Assembly (NCBI GenBank): GCA_020025115.1
Contig: JAHHSP010000054.1
Span: 1-7,813, forward strand
Length of the DNA: 7,813 nt
Source: Collinsella sp.
Lineage (GTDB): Bacteria; Actinomycetota; Coriobacteriia; Coriobacteriales; Coriobacteriaceae
Direction of reading: 5' to 3'
Shown: positions 1 through 5,104 of the stretch, piece by piece
How positions within the stretch are numbered: the stretch's first letter is position 1
Layout of the letters: the number at the start of each line of letters is the position of its first letter
The notes under the pieces: generated by a model
The model's database searches: none
What the model saw: the letters and a program-made list of their open reading frames with translations, nothing else
What the model was told of the DNA's origin: nothing
Translations under genes and position numbers: made by a program

Positions 1-135
1 ATGCAGAACAAGTACAAAAATATGCAACAGCAAGCATCTTCCTATTCATTTATCCCTCAGGGTGAACCCTCTAGGGAACGATATTTACGCACGTCAGACG
101 CTTTATTAGATAAAAGTAATCAACTGGGAGATTGA
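1..135 (+). CDS. Possible 3' end or small ORF, unknown (44 codons)
   Basis: The frame beginning at the first base (ATG) stays open for 44 codons to a TGA at 133-135. It could be a small protein or the tail of a gene starting outside the window. The conceptual product is polar (start MQNKYKNMQQQ, end ALLDKSNQLGD) and I recognise no family. Against it: codons such as TTA (three times), AGG and CGA are unlike the GC-rich codon use of the genes downstream, no ribosome-binding site can be seen, the other two forward frames are also partly open, and a 44-codon open stretch is expected by chance fairly often in A+T-rich DNA. More likely non-coding regulatory sequence. Confidence 0.15.
   Translation: MQNKYKNMQQQASSYSFIPQGEPSRERYLRTSDALLDKSNQLGD
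54..76. promoter_or_regulatory. Alternating CCCT/AGGG inverted-repeat cluster upstream of arcA
   Basis: CCCT (54-57), AGGG (59-62), CCCT (67-70) and AGGG (73-76) alternate, giving two imperfect CCCT-n-AGGG dyads and a central perfect dyad AGGGT-GA-ACCCT (59-70). Such overlapping dyads suggest a protein-binding operator or a small cruciform. It lies about 220 bp upstream of arcA, far for a repressor site but reasonable for an activator. No known regulator consensus is matched with confidence. Confidence 0.3.
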
Positions 136-136
136 T
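102..136. promoter_or_regulatory. Two adjacent AT-rich dyads, candidate operator for the arc operon
   Basis: A perfect dyad TTTAT-TAG-ATAAA occupies 102-114. A second, ATCAA-N8-TTGAT, occupies 119-136, so their centres are about 20 bp or two helical turns apart. In other bacteria arc operons are controlled by ArgR/ArcR, CRP/FNR-type regulators and catabolite control. The second dyad has FNR-like half-sites, but in the opposite order to TTGAT-N4-ATCAA, so it should not be called an FNR box. The dyads are directly visible; their role is inferred. Confidence 0.3.
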
Positions 137-205
137 CGAGATATACCGTTCACTCCCCAATATCGTCCGTTTGGCGTTCTCGTGTATCCCTCTTCAAAAA
201 TTGGA

Positions 206-211
206 TATAAC
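206..211 (+). promoter_or_regulatory. Possible -10 element (TATAAC) for arcA
   Basis: TATAAC matches the sigma-70-type -10 consensus at five of six positions and lies about 80 bp upstream of the arcA start. No good -35 hexamer sits 16-18 bp upstream, so activator dependence or a wrong call are both possible. A start site near 218 would leave a leader of about 75 nt containing both hairpins described next. Confidence 0.25.
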
Positions 212-227
212 GGTAACTGTTGAACGG

Positions 228-243
228 AGCCCCGCGAGGGGCT
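228..243 (+). other. Leader hairpin 1 upstream of arcA (GNRA-type loop)
   Basis: AGCCCC (228-233) pairs perfectly with GGGGCT (238-243) around a GCGA loop, which fits the stable GNRA tetraloop class. No T tract follows, so it is not a simple terminator. It could be a 5' mRNA stabiliser or part of a translation-control leader. Confidence 0.4.
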
Positions 244-244
244 T

Positions 245-269
245 GAACCGGAATCGCAAAAGCGGTTCC
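245..269 (+). other. Leader hairpin 2 upstream of arcA, with two alternative pairings
   Basis: GGAATCGC (250-257) pairs with GCGGTTCC (262-269), 8 bp with one G-U, around an AAAA loop. Alternatively GAACCG (245-250) pairs perfectly with CGGTTC (263-268). The two pairings exclude each other. The structure ends about 10 nt before the purine-rich ribosome-binding region, so it could affect ribosome access. Confidence 0.35.
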
Positions 270-278
270 AGAAAAAAG

Positions 279-290
279 AAAGGTAGGAGG
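279..290 (+). promoter_or_regulatory. arcA ribosome-binding site
   Basis: Two overlapping Shine-Dalgarno candidates precede the ATG at 293: AAAGG (279-283, spacer 9) and AGGAGG (285-290). AGGAGG is the stronger match but leaves only 2 nt before the start codon, unusually tight, so AAAGG may set the register. No other nearby start would keep the conserved N-terminus of the protein. Confidence 0.7.
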
Positions 291-292
291 CA

Positions 293-1534
293 ATGACGAA
301 AGGCTTGCATGTCCCGAGCGAAATCGGGCAGCTCAAAAAGGTCTGCCTGCATAGGCCCGGTGAGGAGCTGCTGAATCTGCCGCCCTTCGAGCTGGAGCGC
401 CTGCTCTTCGACGACGTTCCCTTCCTCGAGGTCGCTCAGGAAGAGCACGACGCGTTTGCCCAGACCCTTCGCGATCAGGGCGTCGAGGTCCTGTACCTCG
501 AGAAGCTCGTCGCCGAGGTGTTCGACCTTAACCCCGATGCTCGCCAGGAGTTCCTGGATCAGTACATCGCCGAGGCCGGGATCAAGGGCAAGGAGATGCC
601 CCGCGTCGTCCGTGAGAAGCTCGATTCCATCAAGGACAATCTCGAGTTCGTCCAGAAGACGATGGCGGGTCTGACCAAGGCCGAGATCGAGATGCCGCTG
701 GTGAGCTCCTCCACCCTCGACTCCATGGTGAACACCGAGTCCGAGTCCGACTTGATCATCGACCCGATGCCGAACCTGTACTTCACCCGCGATCCGTTCG
801 CGGTCGTCGGCAACGGCGTCTGCCTCAACCGCATGTACTCCGTCACGCGTAACCGCGAGACCCTGTACGGCAAGTACATCTTCAAGTATCACCCGGATTA
901 CAAGGACGTCTCCCTGTACTTCCGCCGCGATGCCGCCTATCACACCGAGGGTGGCGACGTGCTCAACATCAACGAGCACACCCTGGCCGTCGGCATTTCC
1001 CAGCGCACCCAGGCCGCCGCTATCGACGTCATGGCCCAGAACATCTTCTGGAACAGCGACTCCAAGGTCGATCGCATCCTCGCCTTCGACATCCCGAACA
1101 ACCGCGCCATGATGCACCTCGACACCGTCTTCACTCAGATCGATGTCGATAAGTTCACCATTCACCCCGCGATCATGGGCACCCTCAAGGTGTACGAGCT
1201 CACCCCGGGCAAGAACCCCGGCGAGGTCAACATCAAGGAAATGGTCGACACGCTCGAGCACATCCTCGAGGATGCCACCGGCGTCGATCAGATCAAGCTG
1301 ATCCAGTGCGGCGGCGGAGACCCCATCGCCGCTGCCCGTGAGCAGTGGAACGACGGTTCCAACACGCTCGCCGTCGCCCCCGGCAAGATCTGCGTCTATG
1401 CCCGCAACACCGTCACGAACGACGTGCTCTACAAGGAGGGCCTGGACCTTCTGGTCGTTCCGTCCGCCGAGCTGTCCCGTGGCCGTGGCGGCCCGCGCTG
1501 CATGAGCATGCCCTTCTGGCGCGAAGATCTCTAA
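293..1534 (+). CDS. arcA: Arginine deiminase (EC 3.5.3.6)
   Basis: Cytosolic enzyme that hydrolyses L-arginine to L-citrulline and ammonia, the first step of the ADI pathway, used for energy and acid tolerance. The 413-residue product matches the usual family length. Visible family motifs: RPGEEL near residue 21, LLFDDVPFLEVAQEEHDAF at 37-55, FTRDPF at 164-169, HTEGGD at 217-222, MHLDTVFT at 274-281 and the C-terminal RGRGGPRCMSMPFWRED at 396-412. By family analogy the catalytic set is Asp167, Glu219, His275, Asp277 and nucleophile Cys403; all are present, so the enzyme should be active. The ATG at 293 follows a strong ribosome-binding region, and the family N-terminus (a short lead followed by SEIGQLKKVCLHRPGEEL) fits that start. 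First gene of the operon; arcB follows after about 100 bp containing two hairpins. Identification is very secure. Confidence 0.98.
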   Translation: MTKGLHVPSEIGQLKKVCLHRPGEELLNLPPFELERLLFDDVPFLEVAQEEHDAFAQTLRDQGVEVLYLEKLVAEVFDLNPDARQEFLDQYIAEAGIKGKEMPRVVREKLDSIKDNLEFVQKTMAGLTKAEIEMPLVSSSTLDSMVNTESESDLIIDPMPNLYFTRDPFAVVGNGVCLNRMYSVTRNRETLYGKYIFKYHPDYKDVSLYFRRDAAYHTEGGDVLNINEHTLAVGISQRTQAAAIDVMAQNIFWNSDSKVDRILAFDIPNNRAMMHLDTVFTQIDVDKFTIHPAIMGTLKVYELTPGKNPGEVNIKEMVDTLEHILEDATGVDQIKLIQCGGGDPIAAAREQWNDGSNTLAVAPGKICVYARNTVTNDVLYKEGLDLLVVPSAELSRGRGGPRCMSMPFWREDL

Positions 1535-1544
1535 GTATCTTCTT

Positions 1545-1574
1545 CGACGGCGCATCGGCTCCGGTGCGCCGTCG
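1545..1574 (+). other. Intercistronic hairpin 1 (arcA-arcB)
   Basis: CGACGGCGCA (1545-1554) pairs perfectly with TGCGCCGTCG (1565-1574) around a 10-nt loop, starting 11 bases after the arcA stop. No T tract follows, so intrinsic termination should be weak. A role in 3'-end protection or RNA processing of the arcA message is plausible. Confidence 0.5.
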
Positions 1575-1581
1575 CACTTCG

Positions 1582-1606
1582 ATGCGGATGCATTGGGCAT
1601 CCGCAT
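1582..1606 (+). other. Intercistronic hairpin 2 (arcA-arcB)
   Basis: ATGCGGATGC (1582-1591) pairs perfectly with GCATCCGCAT (1597-1606) around a 5-nt loop, 8 nt after the previous hairpin. What follows is GACGCATTTATATATATG rather than a T run. The short AT-rich stretch could hold a weak internal promoter (TATATA), but no -35 partner is free of the hairpin. Confidence 0.5.
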
Positions 1607-1624
1607 GACGCATTTATATATATG

Positions 1625-1631
1625 AAAGGAG
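1625..1631 (+). promoter_or_regulatory. arcB ribosome-binding site (decides the start)
   Basis: AAAGGAG lies 5 nt upstream of the ATG at 1637. An in-frame ATG at 1622 sits directly on top of this Shine-Dalgarno sequence and has none of its own, so 1637 is the likely start. Confidence 0.85.
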
Positions 1632-1636
1632 CCCAC

Positions 1637-2632
1637 ATGGGCGTCAACCTCTCCGGCCGCAGCTTCCTGCGCCTCCTCGATTTCACCACCGAGGAGATCG
1701 AGTACATGCTGAAGCTCTCCAAGAACTTCAAGGACCTCAAGCGCACGGGCACGCCTCACCGCTACCTCGAGGGCAAGAACATCGTCCTGCTGTTCCAGAA
1801 GACCTCCACGCGCACTCGCTGCGCCTTTGAGGTCGGCGCCATGGACCTTGGCATGGGCGTCACCTACCTCGATCCCGGTTCGTCCCAGATGGGCAAGAAG
1901 GAGTCCATCGAGGACACCGCCCGCGTGCTCGGCCGCATGTATGACGGCATTGAGTTCCGTGGCTTCGATCAGGAGGACGTTGAGGAGCTCGCCGCCAAGT
2001 CCGGCGTTCCGGTGTGGAACGGCCTGACCGACCTGTGGCATCCCACCCAAATGCTCGCCGACATCCTGACCGTCCAGGAGAACTTCAACTACGACATCAA
2101 GGGTAAGACCCTCGTCTTCATGGGCGACTGCAAGAACAACGTCGCCCGCTCCCTGATGGTCGTCTGCGCCAAGCTCGGCATGAACTTCGTGGCCTGCGGT
2201 CCCGAGGAGTGCATGCCCGCCGATGACGTCATCGAGGCGTGCAAGCCCATCGCCGAGGAGAATGGCTGCACCATTAAGCTCACCACCGACGTCAAGGACG
2301 CTTGCACCGGCGCTCACGTCATCTACACCGACGTGTGGGTCTCCATGGGCGAGCCTGACGAGGTCTGGACCGAGCGCATCAACCAGCTCCAGGACTACCG
2401 CGTGACCACCGAGCTCATGGCCATGGCCGATCCCTCCGCGATCTTCCTGCACTGCCTGCCCGCCTTCCACGACACCAACACCACCATCGGCAAGGACATC
2501 GCCGAGAAGTTCGGTGTCACCGAGATGGAGGTCGAGGACGCCGTCTTCGAGTCCAAGCAGTCCAAGGTCTTCGATGAGGCCGAGAACCGCATGCATACCA
2601 TCAAGGCGATTATGTACGCCACGCTCAAGTAA
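1637..2632 (+). CDS. arcB: Ornithine carbamoyltransferase, catabolic (EC 2.1.3.3)
   Basis: In the ADI pathway this enzyme phosphorolyses citrulline to ornithine and carbamoyl phosphate. The 331-residue product has all hallmarks of the aspartate/ornithine carbamoyltransferase family. The carbamoyl-phosphate site KTSTRTR is at 55-61, followed by the N-terminal domain stretch KKESIEDTARVLGRMYDG (87-104). HPTQ is at 135-138, the ornithine-binding loop DVWVSMGE at 232-239 and HCLPAFHD at 272-279. DVWVSMGE marks ornithine rather than putrescine or acetylornithine specificity. The catabolic direction is inferred from its place between arcA and the arginine/ornithine transporter; sequence alone does not exclude the biosynthetic ArgF. 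The start at 1637 is chosen on its ribosome-binding site and gives a typical N-terminus (MGVNLSGRSFLRLLDF). A perfect 13-bp hairpin follows the stop before the transporter gene. Confidence 0.96.
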   Translation: MGVNLSGRSFLRLLDFTTEEIEYMLKLSKNFKDLKRTGTPHRYLEGKNIVLLFQKTSTRTRCAFEVGAMDLGMGVTYLDPGSSQMGKKESIEDTARVLGRMYDGIEFRGFDQEDVEELAAKSGVPVWNGLTDLWHPTQMLADILTVQENFNYDIKGKTLVFMGDCKNNVARSLMVVCAKLGMNFVACGPEECMPADDVIEACKPIAEENGCTIKLTTDVKDACTGAHVIYTDVWVSMGEPDEVWTERINQLQDYRVTTELMAMADPSAIFLHCLPAFHDTNTTIGKDIAEKFGVTEMEVEDAVFESKQSKVFDEAENRMHTIKAIMYATLK

Positions 2633-2646
2633 GAGCGTTTGTCGGT

Positions 2647-2680
2647 CCGCTCGGAGCGCATCGCTGCGCGCTCCGAGCGG
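2647..2680 (+). terminator. Intercistronic hairpin between arcB and arcD, possible partial terminator
   Basis: CCGCTCGGAGCGC (2647-2659) pairs perfectly over 13 bp with GCGCTCCGAGCGG (2668-2680), with an 8-nt loop. It is followed by TTCTTCGG, a poor T tract. It begins 15 bases after the arcB stop. Probably a partial terminator or processing/stability element lowering arcD relative to arcAB. No convincing separate promoter for arcD is visible after it. Confidence 0.5.
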
Positions 2681-2776
2681 TTCTTCGGTAATATCTTGCT
2701 CATGCGGTACGCACGGCACGGAAAGGCCGCATAGGTAAGGTTAATGACACTTGTTAAAGAAGGGGGGATGAGAACA

Positions 2777-4252
2777 ATGACTGAGACCGCTAAGAAAAAG
2801 CGCGGCATGCCTTCATCGTTCACCATTCTTCTGCTCCTGCTGGCCATCGTCGCGGTTATCACAGCCGTCGTTTCCGGTACTTCCGGTGGCGCCGTTACCG
2901 CCGCCCGCTTGAGTGACTTCTTCACCGCACCGGTGAAGGGTTTTGCAGACGCTCTGCCCGTCTGCCTGTTCGTTATGATCCTCGGCGGCTTTCTCGGCAT
3001 GATGACCGAGACCGGTGCCCTGGATAATGGCATTGCCGTCCTGGTCAAGAAGCTTCAGGGTCGTGAGATCATGTTGATCCCCGTCCTGATGTTCATCTTC
3101 TCCCTCGGTGGTACCTCCTATGGTATGTGCGAGGAGACTGTGCCGTTCTACGCCCTGCTCGCCGCCACCATGATGGCGGCCGGTTTCGACCCGCTGGTCG
3201 GCGCAGCCACCGTCCTTCTTGGCGCCGGCTGCGGTTGTCTCGGCTCCACGGTCAACCCGTTCGCCGTGGGTGCCGCCGTCGACGCCCTCACCGGTGTCGG
3301 TATCGAGGTCAACCAGACCATCATCATCGGCCTCGGCGCCGCGTTGTGGATCGTCACCACCGTGATTTCCATTGTGTTCGTGATGCGTTACGCCAAGAAG
3401 GTCAAGGCTGACAAGGGTTCCACCATCCTGTCCATGCAGGAGCTCAAGGACGCCGAGGAGGCTCATGGCGCTGCTGCCGCCGAGGTCACCAAGGACGTCA
3501 AGCTCACGGGCCGCCAGAAGGCCGTCTTGGGCATTTTCGCCTTCACCTTCGTCGTCATGATCGTCGGCTTCATCCCGCTTGCCGACCTCAATGCCGGCGT
3601 GGCTGGCTTCTTCGACAACGGCGTGTACGATGCTGACGGCAACGCCGTCACTCAGGCTTGGTCCGCTATCGTCACCGGCTTGCCTATCGGCCAGTGGTAC
3701 TTCGACGAGGCCTCCACGTGGTTCTTCGTGATGGCCATCGTCATCGGTATCGTGGGCGGTCTGTCCGAGAAGAAGATCGTCGACACCTTCATCACCGGCG
3801 CTGCCGACATGATGTCCGTCGTGCTGATCATCGCCCTCGCCCGCGGCATCTCCGTCCTCATGGCATCCACCGGCCTTGACGTCTACGTTCTCGACGCCGC
3901 CGCCAACGCGCTCGCAGGCCTGTCCGGCGTGATCTTCGCTCCCATGAGCTTCCTGGTCTACTTCGGCCTGTCTTTCCTCATTCCCTCGACCTCCGGTATG
4001 GCCACCGTGTCCATGCCCATCATGGGGCCCCTGGCCGCCGAGCTTGGCTTCGCCCCCGAGGTCATGGTCATGATCTTCTCTGCCGCCATCGGTGTCGTGA
4101 ACCTGTTCACCCCCACCTCTGGCGCCATCATGGGCGGCCTCGCCCTCGCCAAGATCGAGTGGACGACTTGGGTCAAGTTCGCCCTCAAGCTCATCTTGGT
4201 GCTCTCCGTCGTCTGCGCGATCATCCTGACCGTTGCCTGCGTCATGATCTAA
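2777..4252 (+). CDS. arcD: Arginine/ornithine antiporter, YfcC/DcuC-like family (ArcD type)
   Basis: Integral membrane transporter. In this setting it most likely exchanges external arginine for ornithine, with no net energy cost. The product is 491 residues from the ATG at 2777. A positive N-terminus (AKKKRG) precedes a first membrane segment near 15-34, followed by roughly a dozen hydrophobic segments and a polar cytoplasmic-type loop at about 205-247. Family motifs: GGTSYGMCEETVPF (111-124), GCGCLGSTVNPFA (151-163), GGLSEKK (327-333), LIPSTSGMA (401-409) and NLFTPTSGAIMGG (442-454). This is the C4-dicarboxylate-carrier-like type that serves as ArcD in streptococci, not the APC-family ArcD of Pseudomonas. 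Substrate is inferred from operon context. Start choice: AAGGGGGG (2760-2767) sits 9 nt before 2777. In-frame ATGs at 2744 (TAAGG with a 3-nt spacer; 502 residues) and 2768 are alternatives. A strong terminator follows. Confidence 0.88.
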   Translation: MTETAKKKRGMPSSFTILLLLLAIVAVITAVVSGTSGGAVTAARLSDFFTAPVKGFADALPVCLFVMILGGFLGMMTETGALDNGIAVLVKKLQGREIMLIPVLMFIFSLGGTSYGMCEETVPFYALLAATMMAAGFDPLVGAATVLLGAGCGCLGSTVNPFAVGAAVDALTGVGIEVNQTIIIGLGAALWIVTTVISIVFVMRYAKKVKADKGSTILSMQELKDAEEAHGAAAAEVTKDVKLTGRQKAVLGIFAFTFVVMIVGFIPLADLNAGVAGFFDNGVYDADGNAVTQAWSAIVTGLPIGQWYFDEASTWFFVMAIVIGIVGGLSEKKIVDTFITGAADMMSVVLIIALARGISVLMASTGLDVYVLDAAANALAGLSGVIFAPMSFLVYFGLSFLIPSTSGMATVSMPIMGPLAAELGFAPEVMVMIFSAAIGVVNLFTPTSGAIMGGLALAKIEWTTWVKFALKLILVLSVVCAIILTVACVMI

Positions 4253-4377
4253 TCGCTTATTCGATGGGTTTCGGCATGGGGTTCGCACCGTCTGTCGGTT
4301 CGCTTCCCCTGTCGTCGTAGGATTGCCTTCCGGGTCATCATCGGATTGACTCGAAACAGATCGCGATCCATCTCCCG

Positions 4378-4415
4378 CCCCCTCCCGTTTCCGTGCACGG
4401 GAGGGGGATTTTTTT
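4378..4415 (+). terminator. Rho-independent terminator of the arc operon
   Basis: CCCCCTCCCGT (4378-4388) pairs perfectly over 11 bp with ACGGGAGGGGG (4397-4407) around an 8-nt loop, followed by A and seven T (4409-4415). It is the only hairpin in the window with a full T tract. It lies about 125 bp after the arcD stop; the gap between (4253-4377) shows no gene or clear motif. Confidence 0.92.
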
Positions 4416-4541
4416 CATCGAATGAAGATGCGCGTGCCGCACGTGCCTCCTGGTTGATATGCGGTGCGGGCCTCCTGTTTCTCGTGTCTCCCATATCCGG
4501 CGTCTGCGCCAAGCGGCTCGAGTTTGACGGTATCTGCGCGT

Positions 4542-4919
4542 ATGACCAGGAGGGCTTCGGCCCGTTGCGGTTGGGTGGTCTCCGGCGACGAGGTTTCGGA
4601 TGCCATTCGCACCTATCGCGATCGCCCCACGGTCTGCTGAGGCGTATTCATCGATTCACTCGCCACCTACGTGTTCCGCCATTGCGACGAGACTTTCGAT
4701 CGCAATCGCGAAATGGTGCTCGGAGATCGCGATATCACCTGGGTGTGGAGCACCGTGCGGCTTCGCGTGGGCTGGGTTGCCTCCCAGGGGCAGTCGGCAT
4801 CGATCATTCGACCGGATATCCCCGGGGACGATGAGGGCGTACTCAAAAAGGTTTTCGACCTGCGGAGGGAGGGCTTGCGAAGTTCCAGCCTAAGGGGGCT
4901 TGCGAAGTTCGAAAGATAA
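4542..4919 (+). pseudogene. Decayed reading frame of unknown family
   Basis: The stretch 4416-4917 has no intact gene, but one frame keeps coding-like character on both sides of a TGA at 4638-4640. Before the stop it reads CGWVVSGDEVSDAIRTYRDR (4566-4625). After it, an open frame runs to the TAA at 4917-4919, including VFIDSLATYVFRHCDETFDR and GDRDITWVWSTVRLRVGW. The mixed, non-arginine-rich composition is what a real protein would give, unlike the Arg/Ser-rich shadows in the other frames. Neither ATG 4542 nor GTG 4671 has a ribosome-binding site. A +/- frame link to upstream residues (ICAYDQEGFGPL, in another frame around 4532-4567) is possible. I recognise no family. A degraded remnant is the best reading; non-coding DNA is the alternative. 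Confidence 0.3.
4871..4910. repeat. 15-bp direct repeat, spacing 25 bp
   Basis: GGGCTTGCGAAGTTC occurs at 4871-4885 and again, identically, at 4896-4910. The repeats lie at the tail of the decayed frame, immediately before the paired hairpins. Because 25 is not a multiple of three, the two copies are read in different frames, so the repeat is a DNA or RNA feature and not a protein repeat. Only two copies are present here. Confidence 0.75.
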
Positions 4920-4955
4920 CGCGGACGCCTCCAGCTTGCAGGACGCGTCCGCGTT
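4918..4955. terminator. Hairpin with perfect 11-bp stem, possible weak terminator
   Basis: AACGCGGACGC (4918-4928) pairs with GCGTCCGCGTT (4945-4955). One mismatch is followed by a further TCC/GGA pairing (4930-4932/4941-4943). A short TT(T) ends the + strand arm, and on the - strand the stem is followed by ATCTTT, so it could work weakly in both directions. Its left arm begins inside the TAA of the decayed frame. Confidence 0.45.
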
Positions 4956-4970
4956 TCCAATATGGGCGTC

Positions 4971-5014
4971 CGGCCCCGGCCGTATGCGCGGAAGACCGCG
5001 CGCGGCCGGGGCCG
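4971..5014. terminator. Large GC-rich hairpin upstream of the DUF1846 gene
   Basis: CGGCCCCGGCCG (4971-4982) pairs perfectly over 12 bp with CGGCCGGGGCCG (5003-5014). Inside it GCGCGG (4986-4991) pairs with CCGCGC (4996-5001) around an AAGA loop, separated by a small asymmetric internal loop. It is followed by only TTT. Together with the preceding hairpin it insulates the DUF1846 gene from upstream transcription, or is a structured RNA element. Confidence 0.5.
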
Positions 5015-5062
5015 TTTGCGTGAAGAAACCCTGACCGCTTCCGTATCCGTGCGAATCTCGGC

Positions 5063-5068
5063 TAGACT
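5063..5068 (+). promoter_or_regulatory. Possible -10 element (TAGACT) of the DUF1846 gene
   Basis: TAGACT fits the TAnnnT pattern of actinobacterial housekeeping -10 elements and lies about 40 bp upstream of the start codon. The best -35 candidate is TTCCGT at 5039-5044 (spacer 18), a poor match. A promoter here is expected because two hairpins separate the gene from anything upstream. Confidence 0.35.
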
Positions 5069-5092
5069 GTCTCAGTACCGCCATAACAAAAA

Positions 5093-5097
5093 GGGAG
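5093..5097 (+). promoter_or_regulatory. Ribosome-binding site of the DUF1846 gene
   Basis: GGGAG, within AAGGGAG, sits 7 nt upstream of the ATG at 5105, an ideal distance, and supports that start. Confidence 0.8.
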
Positions 5098-5104
5098 CCG
5101 CCGC

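Noticed and set aside
1622..1636. Upstream ATG as the arcB start
   Set aside because: It overlaps the AAAGGAG Shine-Dalgarno sequence used by the ATG at 1637 and has no ribosome-binding site itself.
194..2719. Very long open frame (841 codons) on the - strand opposite arcA and arcB
   Set aside because: It is antisense to two certain genes, and its product is low-complexity and rich in His, Gly, Asp, Glu, Leu and Val. The strong G/C third-position bias of the true genes removes stop codons from this frame. No family motif is visible.
2813..4288. 491-codon - strand frame opposite arcD
   Set aside because: The translation is dominated by Asp, Gly, His and Glu, as expected from the mirror image of a hydrophobic membrane protein gene. 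It is a shadow.
4638..4640. In-frame TGA (Cys-TGA-Gly) as a possible selenocysteine codon
   Set aside because: The flanking frame matches no selenoprotein family I know, has no ribosome-binding site, and the sequence just after the TGA forms only a 4-bp stem (GGCG/CGCC) with a large loop, not a convincing bacterial SECIS element.
4346..4834. 162-codon + strand frame across the terminator
   Set aside because: Its start lies upstream of the operon terminator, no ribosome-binding site precedes it, and the second half is Arg/Gly-rich shadow composition.
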